Of a stretch of DNA of 64,000 nucleotides, positions 60,723 to 64,000 are shown piece by piece (within the stretch, counting starts at the first letter, position 1; every line of letters begins with the position of its first letter). The stretch is from DASYQD01 sp963837455 (GTDB lineage Bacteria; Acidobacteriota; Thermoanaerobaculia; Multivoradales; JAIOJS01). The stretch lies in NCBI GenBank assembly GCA_963837455.1, contig CAWINM010000010.1:1054001-1118000 (forward strand), in the 5' to 3' direction. The position numbers and the translations under genes are program-made. Below the pieces are notes generated by a model. The model saw only the letters and a program-made list of their open reading frames with translations, ran no database searches and was not told where the DNA came from.

Positions 60723-62030
60723 GTGAGGACGCTCATCCAGCGTGGGCGCGTCGTCGACCCCAGCCAGGAGCTCGACGGCTTCGTCGACCTCCTGGTCGAG
60801 GATGGCGAGGTGGTGCGTCTCGACGAGCGCATCGAGCCGCCGCCGCACTGCGAGGTGGTCGACGCCAGCGGGCTGGTGGTGACCCCCGGCTTCATCGACA
60901 TCCACGTCCACCTGCGCGAGCCGGGCCAGGAGTACAAGGAGACCGTGCGCACCGGCACCATGGCGGCGGCGGCGGGTGGCTTCACGGCCGTCTGCTGCAT
61001 GGCCAACACCGTGCCCGTCAACGACCACCGCTCGATCACCGAGCACATCCGCGGCGAGGCGGAGCGCCACGGCTTCGCGCGGGTGCACCCGATCGGCGCC
61101 ATCTCCCGCGGCCTCGAGGGGAGGCAGCTCGCCGAAATCGGCGAGATGGCTGCCGCCGGGGCGGTGGCGATCTCCGACGACGGCCGGCCGGTGATGGACG
61201 CCGAGCTGATGCGGCGGGCGTTGCTCTACGCCCAGCACTACGGGCTGCCGGTGGTGCAGCACGCCGAGGACCTGTCGCTGTCGGGTGGCGGCGTCATGCA
61301 CGAGGGGGAGACGTCGGCGCGCCTTGGGCTGCCCGGCATCCCCGGCGCCGCCGAGGACGTGATGGTTGCCCGCGACCTCATCCTGCTCGAGGACACCGGC
61401 GGCCGCTACCACGTGGCCCACCTGTCGACGGCGCGCAGCCTCGACCTGGTGCGGGCGGCGAAGCGGCGGGGCCTGCCGGTCACCTGCGAGGTGACGCCCC
61501 ACCACCTGCTGCTGAGCGACGAGGAGATCGCCGCCACCGGCTTCTCGACCGCCTGCAAGATGAAGCCGCCGCTGCGCTCGGCGGCCGACCGCGAGGCACT
61601 GATCGCCGGCCTCGCCGACGGCGGCGTCGACGCCATCGCCTCCGACCATGCCCCGCACCACCCCGACGAGAAAGACGACAGCTTCCACAACGCCCCCTTC
61701 GGCATCGTCGGCCTCGAGACCACGGTGCCACTCTGCCTCGACCGCCTGGTGCGGCCGGGGATCGTCTCGCTGTCGCGCCTCGTCGAGCTGCTCTCCTGCG
61801 GCCCGGCGCGGGCGATGGGGCTGCCCAGCGGCACGCTGCGGGTGGGAGCGCCCGCCGACCTCACCCTGCTGTCGCTCGAGAAGCGCTACGCCGTCGAGCC
61901 GCAGGGGTTCCGCAGCAAGGGGCGGAGCACCCCCTTCGCCGGCTGGCAGCTGCAGGGGCGGGCGGTGGGCACCTTCCTCGAGGGGCGGCGGGTGGAGCTC
62001 GAGGAGCGGCTGCCCGCGGCCGCGGGCTGA
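60723..62030 (+). CDS. pyrC: Dihydroorotase, class I
   Basis: 435 residues from a GTG. Metal-binding FIDIHVHLREPGQEYKE and ASDHAPHHPDEK with the conserved His/Asp; the central VQHAEDL and VAHLSTARSLDLV also carry metal-ligand histidines. It closes carbamoyl-aspartate to dihydroorotate. In class I enzymes PyrB and PyrC often form a complex, in keeping with the adjacent genes. Confidence 0.95.
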   Translation: MRTLIQRGRVVDPSQELDGFVDLLVEDGEVVRLDERIEPPPHCEVVDASGLVVTPGFIDIHVHLREPGQEYKETVRTGTMAAAAGGFTAVCCMANTVPVNDHRSITEHIRGEAERHGFARVHPIGAISRGLEGRQLAEIGEMAAAGAVAISDDGRPVMDAELMRRALLYAQHYGLPVVQHAEDLSLSGGGVMHEGETSARLGLPGIPGAAEDVMVARDLILLEDTGGRYHVAHLSTARSLDLVRAAKRRGLPVTCEVTPHHLLLSDEEIAATGFSTACKMKPPLRSAADREALIAGLADGGVDAIASDHAPHHPDEKDDSFHNAPFGIVGLETTVPLCLDRLVRPGIVSLSRLVELLSCGPARAMGLPSGTLRVGAPADLTLLSLEKRYAVEPQGFRSKGRSTPFAGWQLQGRAVGTFLEGRRVELEERLPAAAG

Positions 62031-62078
62031 GCCGGCGCGGAAAGCGTCGGAGCGCCGGGGACGCCTGCCGCCAGCGAC

Positions 62079-64000
62079 TCATGGCGCCGGCGCTGTCGCG
62101 CCGGCCACCGGCAGCCGGACCTCGTAGATGCGGTTGGTGGGGTCGGAGAAGCGCAGGGTGAAGAGCCCCGGCAGGGCATCGGCCCAGCGCGACTCGAGGG
62201 GGAAGTCGAATCCCGGGAAGCGCGCCACGGCGAGCCAACGGATGTGGCGCCGCGCCAGGTTGCGTACCCACGCCGGGGGAGACGGCGCCACCCGCGGCTG
62301 GCAATCCGGGTAGTCGATGGCGAGTGGGAGGTCGGCCTCGTTGACGTTGACGTAGCGGACGTCACGCTCGAGACGCGGTCCCATGGTGGGGTAGGTGAGG
62401 TAGCTGTTGGGGGCGTGGACGACGGCGACGGCGCCGCTGCCGGCGTGGGCGTCGAGCCACGCCCAGCCGGAGGCGAAGAAGCGCGCCACCGTGGTGTGAG
62501 CGGTGAACTCGGTGGTGAGCGCGCGGGAGCGGTCGGCGATGCGGAAGCGGGCGAGGAAGGGCGCGGCGCCGAGGGCGGCGAGCAGAGCCACGGCGGCAAG
62601 GGTGGGGGCGCGAGCGGCCAGGCGGTGTCGCATCGTGGGTGCGAGGACGAGCAGCAGCACGGCGAGGTCGGCGGCGGCGATCGCCAGCCGCACGCCGAGC
62701 GGCATCTCGGCATGCAGTTGCAGGAGGTCCTGGGCGAGGAGGGCCACCGCCAGGCCGGTGAGCACGCCGTCACGCACCTGCCGGCGCTCGCCGAAGGCGA
62801 CCGCGGCAGCGAAGGCGAGGGCGATCGCCGGCACCAGGTAGCGCACGTTGGCGTAGACGTGGCGGTTGCGAGCGAAGGGGACGGTGAGCCAGAAGAGGAG
62901 CATCGCCCACACCAGGAGGGCGGCCATCCACCCCTGGCGCCGCCGCGCGCGCGGCACCAGCCAGGGCAGGGCGAGGGCGGCGAGCAGCAGCAGCGAGGCC
63001 TGCGGCCCGGCGCCGAGCTCGAGCGACTGGGGGTGGGTGGTGCCGAGGAACGACTCGACGAGCCACCCCTTGCGCACCATCTCGCCCCAGGCGCCGAGCA
63101 CCGAGTTGGGGCGCGGCAGGCCGTTGCCGTGGGGGAAGTCGGGGCCGGTGGCGGTCTGCTCGCAGACGGTCGCCAGGGGATCGGCTCCGAGGGCGACGTT
63201 GCGCACGTAGAAGTAACCGCCGAGCAGCACCACCGTGGCCACCACGGCGGCGAGCTGCGCCGCGCGCCGCCCCCAGCGGCCGCCCGCCAGCAGCGCCACG
63301 GCGCCGCCGGCGGCGAGGCCGTAGGCGACGCCCAGCACCTTGGTGCCGGCCGCCAGGCCGAGGCCGACCCCGAAGAGCAGGGCGTCGGGCCAGCCGGCCT
63401 CCCGCAACCAGCGCATGCCGAAGAGGCAGCCGGCGAGGAACACCGCCGCCAGCAGCAGGTCGACGTACTCGGTGGCGGCGAAGCGCACCACGGTGGGGGT
63501 CAGCGCCACCAGGTAGGCGGCCAGCGGCCAGTGGCGGCGGGCACCGAGCTCGCGGGCAAGCGCGCCGGTGGCGAGCGCCAGCAGAATCCAGGCGGGCACG
63601 CTCGCCAGGTTGACGTAGAGCTCGCTGTGCGAGGGCGCCATCCACCACCAGAACCAGAGCGAGCCGTTGGCCGGGGCGTAGCCGTAGTAGTTGACGGGGA
63701 CGCTGCCGAGCACGGGTGCCAGGTCCTGGTCGCGCAGCCAGGTGCCGGCGAGCAGCAGGTGGTACATCAGCGCGTCCCACGACAAGGGCGGCCGCAGCAG
63801 GCCGCGCAGCGCCTCGGAGCCGAGCGCGTGGAGGGCGAGCAGGGAAGCCGCCCAGTGGTGGCGGGCGACCGCCTGGAAGCGGCGGGCGACGAGCGCCAGC
63901 GGGGCGCCGATGCCCCCCGCGGGCGGCTGGCGGCGGAGTCGCAGCAGCAGCCCCAGCACCAGCAGGATCTGGAGCGACAGGGCGAGGTCGATGCGCAGCA
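62079..64000 (-). CDS. Membrane glycosyltransferase-like protein (5' end beyond window)
   Basis: The minus-strand frame stays open to the right edge, so the start lies outside. The visible ~640 residues contain about twelve hydrophobic segments. Near the N-terminus is WDALMYHLLLAGTWLRDQDL, an acidic first-loop motif (WDxxMYH) as in GT-C enzymes and related polyprenol-dependent transferases. A soluble C-terminal stretch (AVVHAPNSYLTYPTMGPRL) follows. It is not closely similar to the two GT39-like genes at 8-13 kb. It converges with pyrC over a 48-bp gap. Confidence 0.7.
   Translation of the reverse strand, partial: LRIDLALSLQILLVLGLLLRLRRQPPAGGIGAPLALVARRFQAVARHHWAASLLALHALGSEALRGLLRPPLSWDALMYHLLLAGTWLRDQDLAPVLGSVPVNYYGYAPANGSLWFWWWMAPSHSELYVNLASVPAWILLALATGALARELGARRHWPLAAYLVALTPTVVRFAATEYVDLLLAAVFLAGCLFGMRWLREAGWPDALLFGVGLGLAAGTKVLGVAYGLAAGGAVALLAGGRWGRRAAQLAAVVATVVLLGGYFYVRNVALGADPLATVCEQTATGPDFPHGNGLPRPNSVLGAWGEMVRKGWLVESFLGTTHPQSLELGAGPQASLLLLAALALPWLVPRARRRQGWMAALLVWAMLLFWLTVPFARNRHVYANVRYLVPAIALAFAAAVAFGERRQVRDGVLTGLAVALLAQDLLQLHAEMPLGVRLAIAAADLAVLLLVLAPTMRHRLAARAPTLAAVALLAALGAAPFLARFRIADRSRALTTEFTAHTTVARFFASGWAWLDAHAGSGAVAVVHAPNSYLTYPTMGPRLERDVRYVNVNEADLPLAIDYPDCQPRVAPSPPAWVRNLARRHIRWLAVARFPGFDFPLESRWADALPGLFTLRFSDPTNRIYEVRLPVAGATAPAP

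Overview
The window is about 72-73% GC and gene-dense, with many GTG and TTG starts and frequent 4-bp start/stop overlaps. The gene content is that of a Gram-negative (diderm) bacterium: an MlaEFD lipid transporter, TolC plus MacAB-type export, TonB-free lipoproteins and leucine aminopeptidase. CarD, PyrR, a CysO/Mec/MoeZ cysteine pathway, LytTR signalling and a propeller protein with a C-terminal domain often seen in Acidobacteriota point to an Acidobacteriota relative, perhaps Thermoanaerobaculia-like. That assignment is inference; no rRNA gene is present.

Layout. 1-7 kb: FecR/DUF6600 surface protein, a TPR/cyclic-nucleotide-binding protein, def, a cohesin-like lipoprotein, cysS, yraN, a TPR metallopeptidase, then tRNA-Gly and tRNA-Cys behind a strong promoter. 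7-13 kb: surface-glycan genes (SGNH hydrolase-like protein, two membrane GT39-type glycosyltransferases and one GT2). 13-16.8 kb: a LytS/LytTR two-component pair, a TolB-like propeller and tRNA-Leu(TAA). 16.9-24.3 kb: dnaB, alr, mlaE, mlaF, mlaD, radA. 24.4-27.8 kb: a cysteine operon (cysM, mec, cysO-moeZ) preceded by a promoter, a Cys-rich 30-codon leader ORF and a terminator, which together look like a cysteine attenuator. 27.8-30.8 kb: purC and an orphan cyclase-like protein. 30.9-40.4 kb: pepA, two oligopeptide-transport ATPases without permeases, tolC, Yip1, and a MacA/MacB-type tripartite exporter.

40.9-50.6 kb: a 9.6-kb integrated element in tRNA-Leu(CAA). It has 18-bp att repeats, a tyrosine integrase, an excisionase-like protein, a primase with TOPRIM and ATPase regions, terS and terL, and a few small proteins, but no portal, capsid or tail genes. 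It resembles a phage satellite (PICI-like) that carries its own large terminase. Nine-base GGGGACGGT repeats lie at both ends.

50.7-64 kb is chromosome again: a methyltransferase, a receiver-only regulator, a secreted Q/R/Y-rich protein, carD with its promoter and terminator, a TPR protein, a zinc-ribbon membrane protein, priA, an NHL-like propeller, pyrR-pyrB-pyrC and a partial membrane glycosyltransferase.

At least ten genes contain apparent 1-base frameshifts, several in G or C homopolymers and many in conserved genes (cysS, radA, priA). Residual sequencing indels are the simplest explanation, so these genes are annotated as functional with the break positions stated.
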